A stretch of 64,000 bases of DNA, from NCBI GenBank assembly GCA_963703335.1, contig OY969812.1, positions 558,001-622,000 on the forward strand, read 5' to 3'. Below the pieces are notes generated by a model that was given only the letters and a program-made list of their open reading frames with translations, was not told the DNA's origin and ran no database searches. Each line of letters opens with the position of its first letter. The stretch's first letter is position 1. Positions 43,698 through 52,245 of this stretch are shown here, one piece after another. The stretch comes from VRUE01 sp963703335 (GTDB lineage Bacteria; Actinomycetota; Thermoleophilia; Solirubrobacterales; 70-9). Position numbers and translations under genes: made by a program.

Positions 43698-44251
43698 TTA
43701 GTTGCCAGAGGGCTCCTATCTGCAGGTCGCACCGATGATGAGATCGCGCGCCTCACGAACATCCCGCGCCGGACAATTACTGGCTGGCGACGAGGAGAGG
43801 GTCGAGGTCGATATAGAGCCGAATGTTGCCACGGTCGTGTGCCACAGCATTACCTCTCAAAGCTCGACCAGGACGCATGCGCCTACCTGCTTGGGCTCTA
43901 TCTCGGGGATGGCTGCATCTCGACAGGCGTCGAGATGTTTGGAGTATGCGAATCACCCCCGACGCCGCATACATGGCAGAGACAATCGTGGAGGCGAATC
44001 GCAAGGCGTTCGTTCGGGGGCTGATCCATAGCGACGGAACCCGGATCATCGCGACGGAGCGCAAGGGCTCCTACGTTCGGCGGGCGCCGCGTTATGCGTT
44101 CAGCAATAGATCGGAGGACATCAAGACTCTCTTTTGCGAGAGCTGCGATGCGCTCGGCATCCGCTGGACACGGCCTTCGGATCAGCAGATAGCGATATAC
44201 CGGAAAGAATCGGTCGCTCTCCTCGACGAATTCGTTGGGCCCAAGTACTAG
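43698..44251 (+). pseudogene. frameshifted LAGLIDADG homing endonuclease
   Basis: Two frames together give a LAGLIDADG protein. The first (from about 43698 to ~43930) reads RTDDEIARLTNIPRRTITGW, a helix-turn-helix, then the first LAGLIDADG motif CAYLLGLYLGDGCIS. The second frame (to 44251) continues with DVWSMRITPDAAYMAETIVE, the second LAGLIDADG motif AFVRGLIHSDGTRI and a C-terminal domain ending FVGPKY. The shift lies near 43925-43940. There is no good start codon before tRNA-Leu ends at 43685, so the 5' end is also lost. Homing endonucleases of this type are common next to tRNAs in this lineage (from memory). Confidence 0.7.
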
Positions 44252-44295
44252 ACCGGGCTTAACGCGCGACCAATGCTGCGTCGCTCTTAGATTCT

Positions 44296-44838
44296 ATGAT
44301 CGTTTGCGTGGCGGTAGGAGAGGTCAGGCCGGGCTACGAATTGTGGCGGCCAAATCGGGAGAAAGCCGAGTCGGTCACGACTAAGTTCGTGATCGTCTTC
44401 CTGCTCGCGGCGACAGCCGCGATCGCGGCGCTGGTTGCGATCACGGGCTTCTCGCTGATGACCGGGGGCAGCGGCATGGGGATCATCTGCCTGATTTACG
44501 CCGCCCTTTACGCCTTCTTCGCCTTTCTCGTCTTCAAATGGAGCCGCGGCATCCTGCCGGTGGCGGCTGCGCTCTCGATGATCCTGGCGATCTTCTGCGC
44601 CGTCGGCGCCGACAGCTGGTTCGCCCGCGACAAGGCCGGTTTCGACGAGGGTCTTATCCCCTCACCGCTGATCGGCCTGCTGGTCGTGATCCTGGCGATC
44701 CTGCAGTTGATCCTGATCGGCATCGCGCTCTACGGCTTCAACCAGAACTGGCACGTCGAGGAGGAGCGCCCGATCGGCTCCGGCGAGGACTACGGCGCCG
44801 GTGCCACGCCGGATGACAGCGCGCCGTTGCCGGCCTGA
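44296..44838 (+). CDS. hypothetical membrane protein with four helices
   Basis: A 180-residue protein with four hydrophobic segments: VIVFLLAATAAIAALVAITG, a second around GMGIICLIYAALYAFFAFLV, a third around VAAALSMILAIFCAVGA and a fourth around LIGLLVVILAILQLILIGIA. The soluble C-terminal tail is acidic (EEERPIGSGEDYGAGATPDD). The first ~28 residues are polar; the Met is chosen as the only good start, but a TTG/GTG further in is possible. No family name is recognised. Confidence 0.6.
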   Translation: MIVCVAVGEVRPGYELWRPNREKAESVTTKFVIVFLLAATAAIAALVAITGFSLMTGGSGMGIICLIYAALYAFFAFLVFKWSRGILPVAAALSMILAIFCAVGADSWFARDKAGFDEGLIPSPLIGLLVVILAILQLILIGIALYGFNQNWHVEEERPIGSGEDYGAGATPDDSAPLPA

Positions 44839-44889
44839 CGAACTGCATCAAATTTTCTACCTGGCAGACCGAGAATTTGATGCAGTTCG
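44839..44889. repeat. GAACTGCATCAA inverted repeat, copy A
   Basis: A 16-bp perfect arm (44839-44854) pairs with 44874-44889 across a 19-base loop that contains CCTGGCAGA. The same arm core and loop occur at 49417-49465. It starts one base after the upstream stop codon, so it could also serve as a terminator between this gene and convergent tRNA-Leu. Confidence 0.75.
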
Positions 44890-44897
44890 AAACTAAG

Positions 44898-44981
44898 TAC
44901 CGGAGGTGGGACTCGAACCCACAAGCCCGTAAGGGCAATCGATTTTGAGCCGATCGCGTATACCAATTCCGCCACTCCGGC
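44898..44981 (-). tRNA. tRNA-Leu (anticodon CAA)
   Basis: 84-nt type II tRNA: acceptor GCCGGAG/CTCCGGT, anticodon loop CTCAAAA (CAA), a long variable arm TGCCCTTACGGGCTT and T-arm GTGGG-TTCGAGT-CCCAC. Confidence 0.9.
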
Positions 44982-45056
44982 GCGGGACAAACGATAGAGC
45001 GGTCAGCCACGATAGGCGCATAAGCCGACCCGCGCCTGAATAGACTCAGCGGCGAC

Positions 45057-45893
45057 ATGCGGATCCACCACCTCAACTGCGGCACGCTCTGCCCCCGCGG
45101 GGCACGGCTGATCAACGGCAGCGGTGGCCTCCTCGAGCCGGGCAGGAGCATCTGCCACTGCCTCCTGATCGAGGGCGACAGCGGCCTGGTCCTGCTTGAC
45201 ACCGGCTTCGGCGCCGAGGACGTGCGCAACCCGAAACAGCTCGGGCCCGTCTTCGCGCTGATGCGGCCGCGGACCACGATCGAGGAAACCGCGCTGGAGC
45301 AGGTCAAGGCCCTCGGCTTCGACCCGGCCGACGTGCGCCAGATCGTCACCACCCACCTCGACCCCGACCACAGCGGCGGGCTGCCCGATTTCCCCCAGGC
45401 CGAGGTCCACGTCTTCGGCCGCGAGCTCGACGCCGCCCTCGACCCGAGCTTGCGCGACCGCCCCCGCTACCTCGGCGTCCACTGGAAGCACAGCCCGCGC
45501 TGGGTTCGCCACGACGCCGAAGGCGACGAGTGGTTCGGCTTCGAGGGCGTCAAGATCCTTCCCGACCTCGGCACCGAGATCCTGCTGGTTCCCCTGATCG
45601 GCCACACGCTGGGGCACACCGGGATCGCGATCAAACGCGACGATGGCTGGCTGCTGCACTGCGGCGACGCCTACTTCCACCACAACGAGATCGCCACTCC
45701 GCCCAGCTGTCCGCCTGGGCTGCGCTTCTTCCAGAACCTCAACAACGCCGACCGCGGTCAGCGCCTGGCCAACCAGGAGCGCCTGCGCGAGCTGGCCTCG
45801 CGGCACGGCGACGAGGTGCAGTTGCTCTGCTCGCACGACCCGCACGAGCTCGACCTCGCGCAGGCGAGCGCGGCCGACGCCGCGCAGGCGTGA
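45057..45893 (+). CDS. metallo-beta-lactamase fold hydrolase
   Basis: A 278-residue metallo-hydrolase. The zinc ligand motif is THLDPDHSGG (HxDxDH), the third His is in PLIGHTLGHTGIA, the bridging Asp is in LLHCGDAYFHH and the last His in SHDPHEL. This resembles AttM/quorum-quenching lactonase-type members. The substrate is unknown. It is coupled to the acetoacetyl-CoA synthetase gene by a GTGA overlap, so it probably works in the same pathway, for example on a thioester or lactone. Confidence 0.88.
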   Translation: MRIHHLNCGTLCPRGARLINGSGGLLEPGRSICHCLLIEGDSGLVLLDTGFGAEDVRNPKQLGPVFALMRPRTTIEETALEQVKALGFDPADVRQIVTTHLDPDHSGGLPDFPQAEVHVFGRELDAALDPSLRDRPRYLGVHWKHSPRWVRHDAEGDEWFGFEGVKILPDLGTEILLVPLIGHTLGHTGIAIKRDDGWLLHCGDAYFHHNEIATPPSCPPGLRFFQNLNNADRGQRLANQERLRELASRHGDEVQLLCSHDPHELDLAQASAADAAQA

Positions 45894-47866
45894 CCGGGCA
45901 GGCGCCCGAGAAGCTCTGGGAGCCGCCCGCAGAGCTGGTCGAGCGCTCGCGCATGCGCGAGTACATGCACTGGCTCGAGGCCGAGCGCGGACTCAGCTTC
46001 GCCGGCTACGACGAGCTCTGGCACTGGTCGGTCGATGACCTCGAGGGCTTCTGGTCCTCGATCTGGGACTTCTTTGGTGTACAGGCAGACGGCGAGGCGA
46101 CACGGGCGCTGGGCAGTCGGGAGATGCCGGGGGCCGAATGGTTCGCCGGCACCAGCCTCAACTACGCCGAGCACGTCTTCGCCGGCAAGGAGGACACCGA
46201 GACCGCCATCCTCCACGCCTCCGAGCTGCGCGAGCTCGGCGGGCTGAGCTGGGGCGAGCTGCGGGCACAGGTCGCCGCCGCCGCCGCCGACCTGCGGGCG
46301 CTCGGCGTCGAGCGCGGCGACCGCGTCGTCGCCTACATGCCGAACATCCCCGAGGCGATCGTCGCCTTCCTCGCCACGGCCAGCATCGGCGCGATCTGGT
46401 CGAGCTGCTCGCCCGACTTCGGCCCGGCCAGCGTGATCGACCGTTTCGCCCAGATCGAGCCCAAGGTGCTCTTTGCCGTCGACGGCTATCGCTACGGGGG
46501 CAAGGACTTCGACCGGCGCGAGACGCTGGCGCAGCTGCAGGCGGCGATGCCGAGCCTCAAGCGCACGGTCGTCCTGCCGTACCTCGACCCCGAGCCGGAC
46601 CTCGCGCCGCTGCGCGACGCGATCCGCTGGGACGAGCTGCTCGCCCCCGGCGCGGGCAGCGAGCTCGCCTTCGAGCGCGTCCCTTTCGAGCACCCACTCT
46701 GGGTCCTCTACTCCTCCGGCACGACCGGCCTGCCCAAGGCGATCGTCCAGTCGCAGGGCGGGATCCTGCTCGAGCACCTGAAGAAGCTTCACCTTCACGT
46801 CGACGCCCACCCGGGCGATCGCCTCTTCTGGTTCACCACAACCGGCTGGATGATGTGGAACTTCCTCGTTTCGGGACTGCTGACCCGCGCCGCGATCGTG
46901 CTCTACGACGGCAACCCCGGCCACCCCGACATGAGCGTGCTCTGGGACCTGGCCGAGCGGGCCGGGGTAACGATGTTCGGCACCAGCGCCTCCTACATCG
47001 CCGCCTGTATGAAGGAGGGGGCCGAACCCGGCAACGGTCGCGATCTCAGCCGCCTGAAAGCCGTCGGCTCGACCGGCTCGCCACTCTCCCCCGAGGGCTT
47101 CGACTGGATCTACGAGCACCTCGGCGCCGACACCTGGCTCTTCTCGACCAGCGGCGGCACCGACCTCTGCACCGCCTTCGTCGGCGGCGTCGTCCTCCTC
47201 CCCGTCTACCGAGGCGAGCTGCAGGGCCGGGCGCTCGGCGCCGCGGTCGAGGCCTGGAATGAGGACGGCAACCCGGTGATCGACGCGGTCGGCGAGCTGG
47301 TCGTCACCGAGCCGATGCCCTCGATGCCGGTCCGCTTCTGGAGCGACCCCGACGGCAGCCGCTACCGCACCAGCTATTTCGAGTTCTTCCCCGGGGCCTG
47401 GCGCCACGGCGATTGGATCGAAATCACCTCGCGGGGCACAGCGGTGATTTACGGCCGCTCGGACTCGACCATCAACCGCTCCGGCGTCCGTATGGGCACG
47501 AGCGAGATTTACCGCGCCGTGCTCAGCCTCGACGAGATCGTCGACGCACTCGTCGTCGACATCCCCCGGCCGGGAACCGAGGGCTGGATGCCGCTCTTCG
47601 TCGTCCTCCGCGAGGACTCCGAGCTGGACGATGACCTGCGCAAAGAGATCGCCCGCCGCGTGCGCGCCCAATGCTCCCCCCGCCACGTCCCCGACGAAGT
47701 CTTCGCGATCGCGGAGGTCCCAAGAACCCTCAGCGGCAAGGTGCTCGAGGTCCCGGTCAAGCGCATCCTGATGGGCACCCCACCCGAGCAAGCCGCCAGC
47801 CGCGACTCGCTCGCCAATCCAGCCGCCCTCGACTACTTCGTCGAGCTTGCTGACTCGCTCGATTGA
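45890..47866 (+). CDS. aacS: acetoacetate-CoA ligase (acetoacetyl-CoA synthetase)
   Basis: About 658 residues from the GTG at 45890, overlapping the MBL stop (GTGA). Adenylate-forming enzyme: P-loop LYSSGTTGLPKAIVQSQGG, the FWFTTTGWMMWNF segment, STSGGTDLC and GRSDSTINRSGVRMG, with the catalytic Lys in TLSGKVLEVPVKR near the C-terminus. Full length agrees with AacS enzymes, which activate acetoacetate to acetoacetyl-CoA at the expense of ATP. The HMG-CoA lyase gene nearby produces acetoacetate, so the two likely link leucine or ketone-body breakdown to thiolysis. The longer ORF from 45530 runs through the MBL gene and is not real. Confidence 0.92.
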   Translation: MTGQAPEKLWEPPAELVERSRMREYMHWLEAERGLSFAGYDELWHWSVDDLEGFWSSIWDFFGVQADGEATRALGSREMPGAEWFAGTSLNYAEHVFAGKEDTETAILHASELRELGGLSWGELRAQVAAAAADLRALGVERGDRVVAYMPNIPEAIVAFLATASIGAIWSSCSPDFGPASVIDRFAQIEPKVLFAVDGYRYGGKDFDRRETLAQLQAAMPSLKRTVVLPYLDPEPDLAPLRDAIRWDELLAPGAGSELAFERVPFEHPLWVLYSSGTTGLPKAIVQSQGGILLEHLKKLHLHVDAHPGDRLFWFTTTGWMMWNFLVSGLLTRAAIVLYDGNPGHPDMSVLWDLAERAGVTMFGTSASYIAACMKEGAEPGNGRDLSRLKAVGSTGSPLSPEGFDWIYEHLGADTWLFSTSGGTDLCTAFVGGVVLLPVYRGELQGRALGAAVEAWNEDGNPVIDAVGELVVTEPMPSMPVRFWSDPDGSRYRTSYFEFFPGAWRHGDWIEITSRGTAVIYGRSDSTINRSGVRMGTSEIYRAVLSLDEIVDALVVDIPRPGTEGWMPLFVVLREDSELDDDLRKEIARRVRAQCSPRHVPDEVFAIAEVPRTLSGKVLEVPVKRILMGTPPEQAASRDSLANPAALDYFVELADSLD

Positions 47867-47869
47867 GGC

Positions 47870-49414
47870 CTAAGCAGGCGTAACCGGATTGCGCCGCTCG
47901 GCGAAGGCACGGTCCTTGCTCGCCGCCATCGCAAAGCGCTTGATCAGGTCGGCCCGCAGGTCGGCCGGATCGACCACGGCATCGACGACAAGCTCAGAGG
48001 CGAGGTGGAGAATGTCGATGTCCTCCGCGTATTCCTCGCGCTTCTGGGCAACGAACCGCTCGCGCTCGTCCTCGTCCTCGATCGCCTGGATCTGGTTGTA
48101 GAAGACGGCGTTGATTGCTGCTTGCGGGCCCATCACCGCGATCGAGGCGCTGGGCAGGGCGATGCAGCAGTCGGGCTCGAAGGCCGGTCCGGCCATCGCG
48201 TAGAGGCCGGCGCCGTAGGCCTTGCGCACCACCACCGAGATCTTCGGCACCGTCGCTTCGGAGACGGCGCTGATCATCTTCGCGCCGTGGCGGATGATCC
48301 CCTGGCGCTCGACTGCGGTGCCGATCATGAAGCCGGGCACGTCGGCGAGGAAGAGCAGCGGCACGTTGAAGGCGTTGCACGTCTGGATGAAGCGGGCGGC
48401 CTTGTCGGCCGAGTCAACGAAGAGGACGCCACCGGTGTGCTTGGGCTGGTTTGCAACGACGCCGACGACGCGGCCATCGAGGCGACCGTAGCCGACGATT
48501 AGCTCCTTGGCCCAGCGCTTGTGCACGGGCAGGAAGCTCTCGGCGTCGAGCAGCGAGTCGAGCAGCAACTGCATGTCAAAGGGCCGGTTCTCATCGGCCG
48601 GGATCAGCTCGGCGATCGGCGTGTCTGAGGCTGGCTCGGCGGGAGGCGCGAGCGGCGGCTCCTCCTGCCAACTGCCCGGCATGAAGGAGAGGTAGCGCTT
48701 GGCGAGGTCGATCGCCTCCTCGTCGCTCTTGACCAAGAAATGCCCGCAGCCGGAGACGCCGGTGTGCATCTTGGCGCCACCCATCTCCTCAAGGGTCACC
48801 GTTTCTCCGATCACCATCTCCGCCATCCGAGGCGACCCCAGGTACATCGAGGCGTTGCCGTCGCGCATGATCACGACGTCGCAGAAGGCGGGGATGTAGG
48901 CGCCGCCAGCGGCGCTCGGGCCGAAGAGCAGGCAAACCTGCGGCACCTGGCCGGAGAGCCGCACCTCGTTGTGAAAGATCCGCCCGGCTCCGCGGCGACC
49001 GGGAAACATCTGCACCTGGTCGGTGATCCGCGCGCCGGCCGAGTCGACCAGGTAAACCATCGGCAGCTGCAAGCTGAGCGCCCGTTCCTGGATGCGGAGG
49101 ATCTTCTCGACCGTCTTCGGCCCCCAGGAGCCGGCCTTCACCGTGGGGTCGTTGGCCATCAGGGCAACGCGGCGGCCCTCGATCGTGGCCAGGCCGGTGA
49201 CGACGCCATCGGCGCCGAGCCCCTCCTTGTCCCAATTCGCGAGGGCTGCCTCCTCGGCAAACGAGCCGACGTCGACGAGCCTCTCAACCCGCTCCCGCAC
49301 GGGGAGCTTGCCCTGCTCGGCCGTCTTCTCGTGATGGCGCTGCGGCCCACCGGCGAGGGCCGCTTCAAGCGCCTGCTGAAAGTCGGTCACGGCCGGCAGC
49401 CTATTCGGACTCAC
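47870..49414 (-). CDS. acyl-CoA carboxylase carboxyltransferase (beta) subunit, methylcrotonyl-CoA type likely
   Basis: A 514-residue biotin-dependent carboxyltransferase with both crotonase-like halves: MVYLVDSAGARITDQVQMFP with the oxyanion-hole FGPSAAGGAYIPAF, and the second half PLLFLADVPGFMIGTAVERQ and KISVVVRKAYGAGLYAMAGP. The family carboxylates acetyl-, propionyl-, methylcrotonyl- or geranyl-CoA. Location beside HMG-CoA lyase points to 3-methylcrotonyl-CoA (leucine breakdown), but the substrate is inferred. No biotin carboxylase subunit is in the window. The gene is convergent with AacS across 3 bp. Confidence 0.85.
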   Translation of the reverse strand: MSPNRLPAVTDFQQALEAALAGGPQRHHEKTAEQGKLPVRERVERLVDVGSFAEEAALANWDKEGLGADGVVTGLATIEGRRVALMANDPTVKAGSWGPKTVEKILRIQERALSLQLPMVYLVDSAGARITDQVQMFPGRRGAGRIFHNEVRLSGQVPQVCLLFGPSAAGGAYIPAFCDVVIMRDGNASMYLGSPRMAEMVIGETVTLEEMGGAKMHTGVSGCGHFLVKSDEEAIDLAKRYLSFMPGSWQEEPPLAPPAEPASDTPIAELIPADENRPFDMQLLLDSLLDAESFLPVHKRWAKELIVGYGRLDGRVVGVVANQPKHTGGVLFVDSADKAARFIQTCNAFNVPLLFLADVPGFMIGTAVERQGIIRHGAKMISAVSEATVPKISVVVRKAYGAGLYAMAGPAFEPDCCIALPSASIAVMGPQAAINAVFYNQIQAIEDEDERERFVAQKREEYAEDIDILHLASELVVDAVVDPADLRADLIKRFAMAASKDRAFAERRNPVTPA

Positions 49415-49416
49415 GC

Positions 49417-49465
49417 GAACTGCATCAACTTCTCCTCCTGGCAGATAGAGAAGTTGATGCAGTTC
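49417..49465. repeat. GAACTGCATCAA inverted repeat, copy B
   Basis: Perfect 18-bp arms (49417-49434 and 49448-49465) with a 13-base loop containing CCTGGCAGA. It lies between the HMG-CoA lyase stop and the carboxyltransferase start; the right arm overlaps the lyase stop codon. Copy A is at 44839. Confidence 0.8.
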
Positions 49466-50381
49466 AGGGGTGCCAGTCGACGGGGCCGGCGCGGAGGACG
49501 TGCGAGCCGAGGGGGCGGCCTAGTGCATCCTGGGCGGCGCGGGATGCCTCGACCAGGGAAGTGAGGTCGATGCCCGTCTGTACGCCCATCTCGTGCAGCA
49601 TCGAGACGACATCCTCGGTGGCCACGTTGCCAGTAGCCCCGGGGGGCACCGGGCAGCCGCCGAGCTCGCCGAAGCTCGACTCGAAGGATTCGACTCCCTG
49701 CTCCAGCGCCGCCAGCACGTTGGCCAGTCCCTGGCCGCGGGTGTTGTGAAAGTGGGCGGTCAGCTCGACCCCGCCTAGGCGCTCGCGCGCCGCCGCGAAG
49801 AACTCGCCGACCTGGCGCGGGTTCGCCATCCCGGTCGTGTCACCGAAGCCAATCTCCTCGCAACCGGCGGCAGCGAGCCGCTCGGCGATGCCGAAGACCC
49901 GCTCCGGCGGCACCTCGCCCTCGTAGGGGCAGCCGAAGGAGGTGGAGATCACGCCCTCGCAACGTAGTCCCGCCTCGCGGGCGCTCGTGAGCGTCCGCTC
50001 TAGGCCCTCGAGCGACTCCTCGATCGAGCGGTTGACGTTCTTGCGGTTATGGGTCTCCGAAGCGGAGACGAAGACGTTGATCTCATCGAAGCGGTCGCGC
50101 AACGCGAGCGCCCGCTCCAGGCCCCGCTCGTTGGGAATCAGGACCGAGAAGGCGACCCCCTCGCGCCGCTGCACTCCCGCCAGGACCTCCTCGGCATCGG
50201 CCAGCTGCGGAATTACCTCCGGCCGTACGAACGAGGTCACCTCGATTCGCTTCAGGCCGGTACCCGAGAGCAGGTCGACCAGCCGGATCTTCTCGGCGGT
50301 CGGGATCGTCTCCGGCTCATTCTGGAAGCCGTCGCGGGGGCCGACCTCGCGGATGCTGACCTTGCTCGGCAGCGGGCTCAC
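49464..50381 (-). CDS. mvaB: hydroxymethylglutaryl-CoA lyase
   Basis: A 305-residue TIM-barrel lyase of the HMGL family: VGPRDGFQNE near the N-terminus, VFVSASETHNRKNVNRS, GFGDTTGMANPRQ, HFHNTRGQGLANVL and the catalytic-loop sequence ELGGCPVPPGATGNVATED with the active-site Cys. It splits HMG-CoA into acetoacetate and acetyl-CoA. Neighbours (carboxyltransferase downstream, acetoacetyl-CoA synthetase on the other strand) give a leucine-to-acetoacetyl-CoA route. The thioesterase gene ends 10 bp upstream. Confidence 0.92.
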   Translation of the reverse strand: MSPLPSKVSIREVGPRDGFQNEPETIPTAEKIRLVDLLSGTGLKRIEVTSFVRPEVIPQLADAEEVLAGVQRREGVAFSVLIPNERGLERALALRDRFDEINVFVSASETHNRKNVNRSIEESLEGLERTLTSAREAGLRCEGVISTSFGCPYEGEVPPERVFGIAERLAAAGCEEIGFGDTTGMANPRQVGEFFAAARERLGGVELTAHFHNTRGQGLANVLAALEQGVESFESSFGELGGCPVPPGATGNVATEDVVSMLHEMGVQTGIDLTSLVEASRAAQDALGRPLGSHVLRAGPVDWHP

Positions 50382-50391
50382 GAGAGCGAGG

Positions 50392-50781
50392 CTACGCGGT
50401 CGGCGGACCGGCCTGGCCGACCACGCGCCGCTCGTGGGTGCCGACGCCGATCGTCCGCTCGCCTTCGGTCACCTCGACGTCGAAGCGAAGCTTGCGCCCG
50501 TCGATGACCTCGCGCAGGGTGGCGCGGGTCCGGCAGGTCACCCCCTCCGCGGCCGCCGCCACGTGCTTAATACAAACCTCGAAGCCGACCGTCGCCTGCC
50601 CCTCGGGCAAATGCTCGTAGACCAGCATCGAGGCGCTGCCCTCGATCATTCCGATCATGCCCGGCGTCGAGAGCACCCCGGTGCCGATCGTGCCGCCGAC
50701 GTTGGTCACCAACGGCGGTGCGACCGTGAACTCGTCGCTGCGCTCGATCCCGGGAACAAGTGTCTGCTCCGCCTCACTCAT
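50392..50781 (-). CDS. thioesterase family protein (FlK-like hot dog)
   Basis: A 129-residue hot-dog protein: TVAPPLVTNVGGTIGTGVLS, MIGMIEGSASMLVYEHLPEG, TVGFEVCIKHVAAAAEG and EVTEGERTIGVGTHERRVV. The GXEVXXXHXAA and THERXXV patterns resemble the fluoroacetyl-CoA thioesterase-type family, whose conserved His in H-V-A-A and Glu in the long helix are functional. It is TGATG-coupled to the SDR gene and leads the HMG-CoA lyase gene, so it probably hydrolyses an intermediate CoA ester in this set. Substrate is unknown. Confidence 0.75.
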   Translation of the reverse strand: MSEAEQTLVPGIERSDEFTVAPPLVTNVGGTIGTGVLSTPGMIGMIEGSASMLVYEHLPEGQATVGFEVCIKHVAAAAEGVTCRTRATLREVIDGRKLRFDVEVTEGERTIGVGTHERRVVGQAGPPTA

Positions 50782-51515
50782 CAGACCATGCCCAATCCAC
50801 CGCTGACGCCCAGGGTCTCACCGGTCACGTAGGTGGCGTCGTCGGAGACCAGAAACGCGGCGGCGGCGGCGACCTCCTCGGGCTGACCGAGACGGCCCAT
50901 CTGGGTCGAGGACTTCATCGTCTCGATCACCTTCTCGCCAATCTCGCCGAACTCCTTGGCGCCCATCAGCAGCGGCGTCTCGATCGGGCCGGGGGCGATC
51001 GAGTTAGCGGTGATGCCGTAGCGGGCGTTCTCACGGGCGATCGCCTTCATGAAAGCGACGATGCCGCCCTTGGCGGCCGAGTAGACGGCCGAGCCCTTAG
51101 AGCCGACCCGACCGGCCTCGGAGGAGATGCTGAGGATGCGGCCGTATTTGGCCTGCTGCATGGCGGGCAGCGCCGCATGCGTGCAGTTGAGCACGCCGAC
51201 GAGATTGATCGCGATCACCCGCTGCCACTGCTCGGGCGTCGTGTAGGTGAAGAAGCCGAACTCGTCGGTGCCGGCGTTGTTGACGAGGATGTCGAGCGTG
51301 CCCGTCGCCTCGATGGCGGCCTTGGCCGACTCGAGCTCGGTCACGTCGAGCTCGAGCGCGTGCCCGTTGACCTCGCCGGCGATCCGCTTGGCGCCCTCGG
51401 TGTCGATGTCGCCGACCCAGACCTCGGCGCCCTCCGCCGCGAGCCGCGCAGCGATCGCGGCACCGATGCCGCTGGCGCCCCCGGTCACCAAAGCCTTTCG
51501 TCCCTCCAGCCTCAT
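50781..51515 (-). CDS. short-chain dehydrogenase/reductase
   Basis: About 244 residues from the ATG at 51515 (MRLEGRKALVTGGASGIGAA). Classical SDR: cofactor motif GGASGIGAA, LDILVNNAGTDEFG, catalytic Ser in SISSEAGRVG, YSAAKGG (Tyr and Lys) and the ending VTGETLGVSGGLGMV. Acidic GDIDTEG after the second strand suggests NAD(H) preference. In this set a 3-hydroxyacyl- or 3-hydroxybutyrate dehydrogenase role is plausible. The 539-residue ORF that contains it is an overlong frame running through fno. It is divergent from fno with a 27-bp gap. Confidence 0.85.
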   Translation of the reverse strand: MRLEGRKALVTGGASGIGAAIAARLAAEGAEVWVGDIDTEGAKRIAGEVNGHALELDVTELESAKAAIEATGTLDILVNNAGTDEFGFFTYTTPEQWQRVIAINLVGVLNCTHAALPAMQQAKYGRILSISSEAGRVGSKGSAVYSAAKGGIVAFMKAIARENARYGITANSIAPGPIETPLLMGAKEFGEIGEKVIETMKSSTQMGRLGQPEEVAAAAAFLVSDDATYVTGETLGVSGGLGMV

Positions 51516-51542
51516 GCGCCGCCAGCATAGACTGGCGCGTCC

Positions 51543-52235
51543 GTGGCGGACCTCCCCACCATCCCGATCGTTGGCGGCACCGGCGCGCTCGGCGCCGGCC
51601 TGGCGTTGCGCTGGGCCAAGACGGGAGCGCCGATCGTGCTCGGTTCGCGTTCGGCCGAGCGGGCCGAGGAGGCCGCGTCGAAGCTGCGCGAGAAGGTCCC
51701 CGGCGCCCAGGTCGAGGGGATGCTCAACGAGGACGCCGCGCGGCGCGCCGAGATCGTCTTCCTCACTGTGCCCTTCCGGGCCCAGTCCGAGAACCTCAAC
51801 AACCTGCGCGAGGTGATGCAGCCGGGTCAGATCCTGGTCGATTGCACCGTGCCGCTGGCCGCCGCGGTGAGCGGCAAGGCGACGCGCTCGCTCGGCGTCT
51901 GGCAGGGCTCGGCCGCCCAGCAGGCGCAGGAGATGGTGCCCGAGGGCGTCACCGTGGTCGCCGCCCTGCACACGGTTGGCGCCCCGACGCTCGCCGACCC
52001 CGCGGCCCAGCTGGACGAGGACGTTCTCGTCTGCGGCGACCGCAAGGCCGACAAGGCCCGCGTGGCACGGCTGATCGAGCTGATCCCGGGACTGCGCCCG
52101 GTCAACGCCGGCGCCCTGGAGATGGCCCGGATCGTCGAGCAGGTGACGCCGCTGCTGATCTCGGTCAACACCCGTTACAAGGCCCACGCCGGGATTCGGC
52201 TCACCGGCTTGCCCGACGCCGACCACTGGGCCTGA
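51543..52235 (+). CDS. fno: NADPH-dependent F420 reductase (F420:NADP+ oxidoreductase)
   Basis: A 230-residue protein, GTG start at 51543. N-terminal Rossmann motif PIVGGTGALGAGLALRWAKT with the basic LGSRSAERAEE region for NADPH. Further family segments are VFLTVPFRAQSENL, DCTVPLAAAV and VAALHTVGAPTLAD. It reduces F420 with NADPH (or the reverse) in the cytosol and supplies reduced F420 to Ddn-like and related enzymes. It leads the rightward F420 biosynthesis set, with cofD 10 bp downstream. Confidence 0.93.
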   Translation: MADLPTIPIVGGTGALGAGLALRWAKTGAPIVLGSRSAERAEEAASKLREKVPGAQVEGMLNEDAARRAEIVFLTVPFRAQSENLNNLREVMQPGQILVDCTVPLAAAVSGKATRSLGVWQGSAAQQAQEMVPEGVTVVAALHTVGAPTLADPAAQLDEDVLVCGDRKADKARVARLIELIPGLRPVNAGALEMARIVEQVTPLLISVNTRYKAHAGIRLTGLPDADHWA

Positions 52236-52245
52236 GCGGGTCGCG

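Noticed and set aside
45758..47791. 677-codon ORF on the minus strand opposite the acetoacetyl-CoA synthetase gene
   Set aside because: It is antisense to a convincing AMP-binding enzyme. Its Val/Glu/Ala/Asp-rich composition is what the complement of a high-GC gene gives. No domain is visible.
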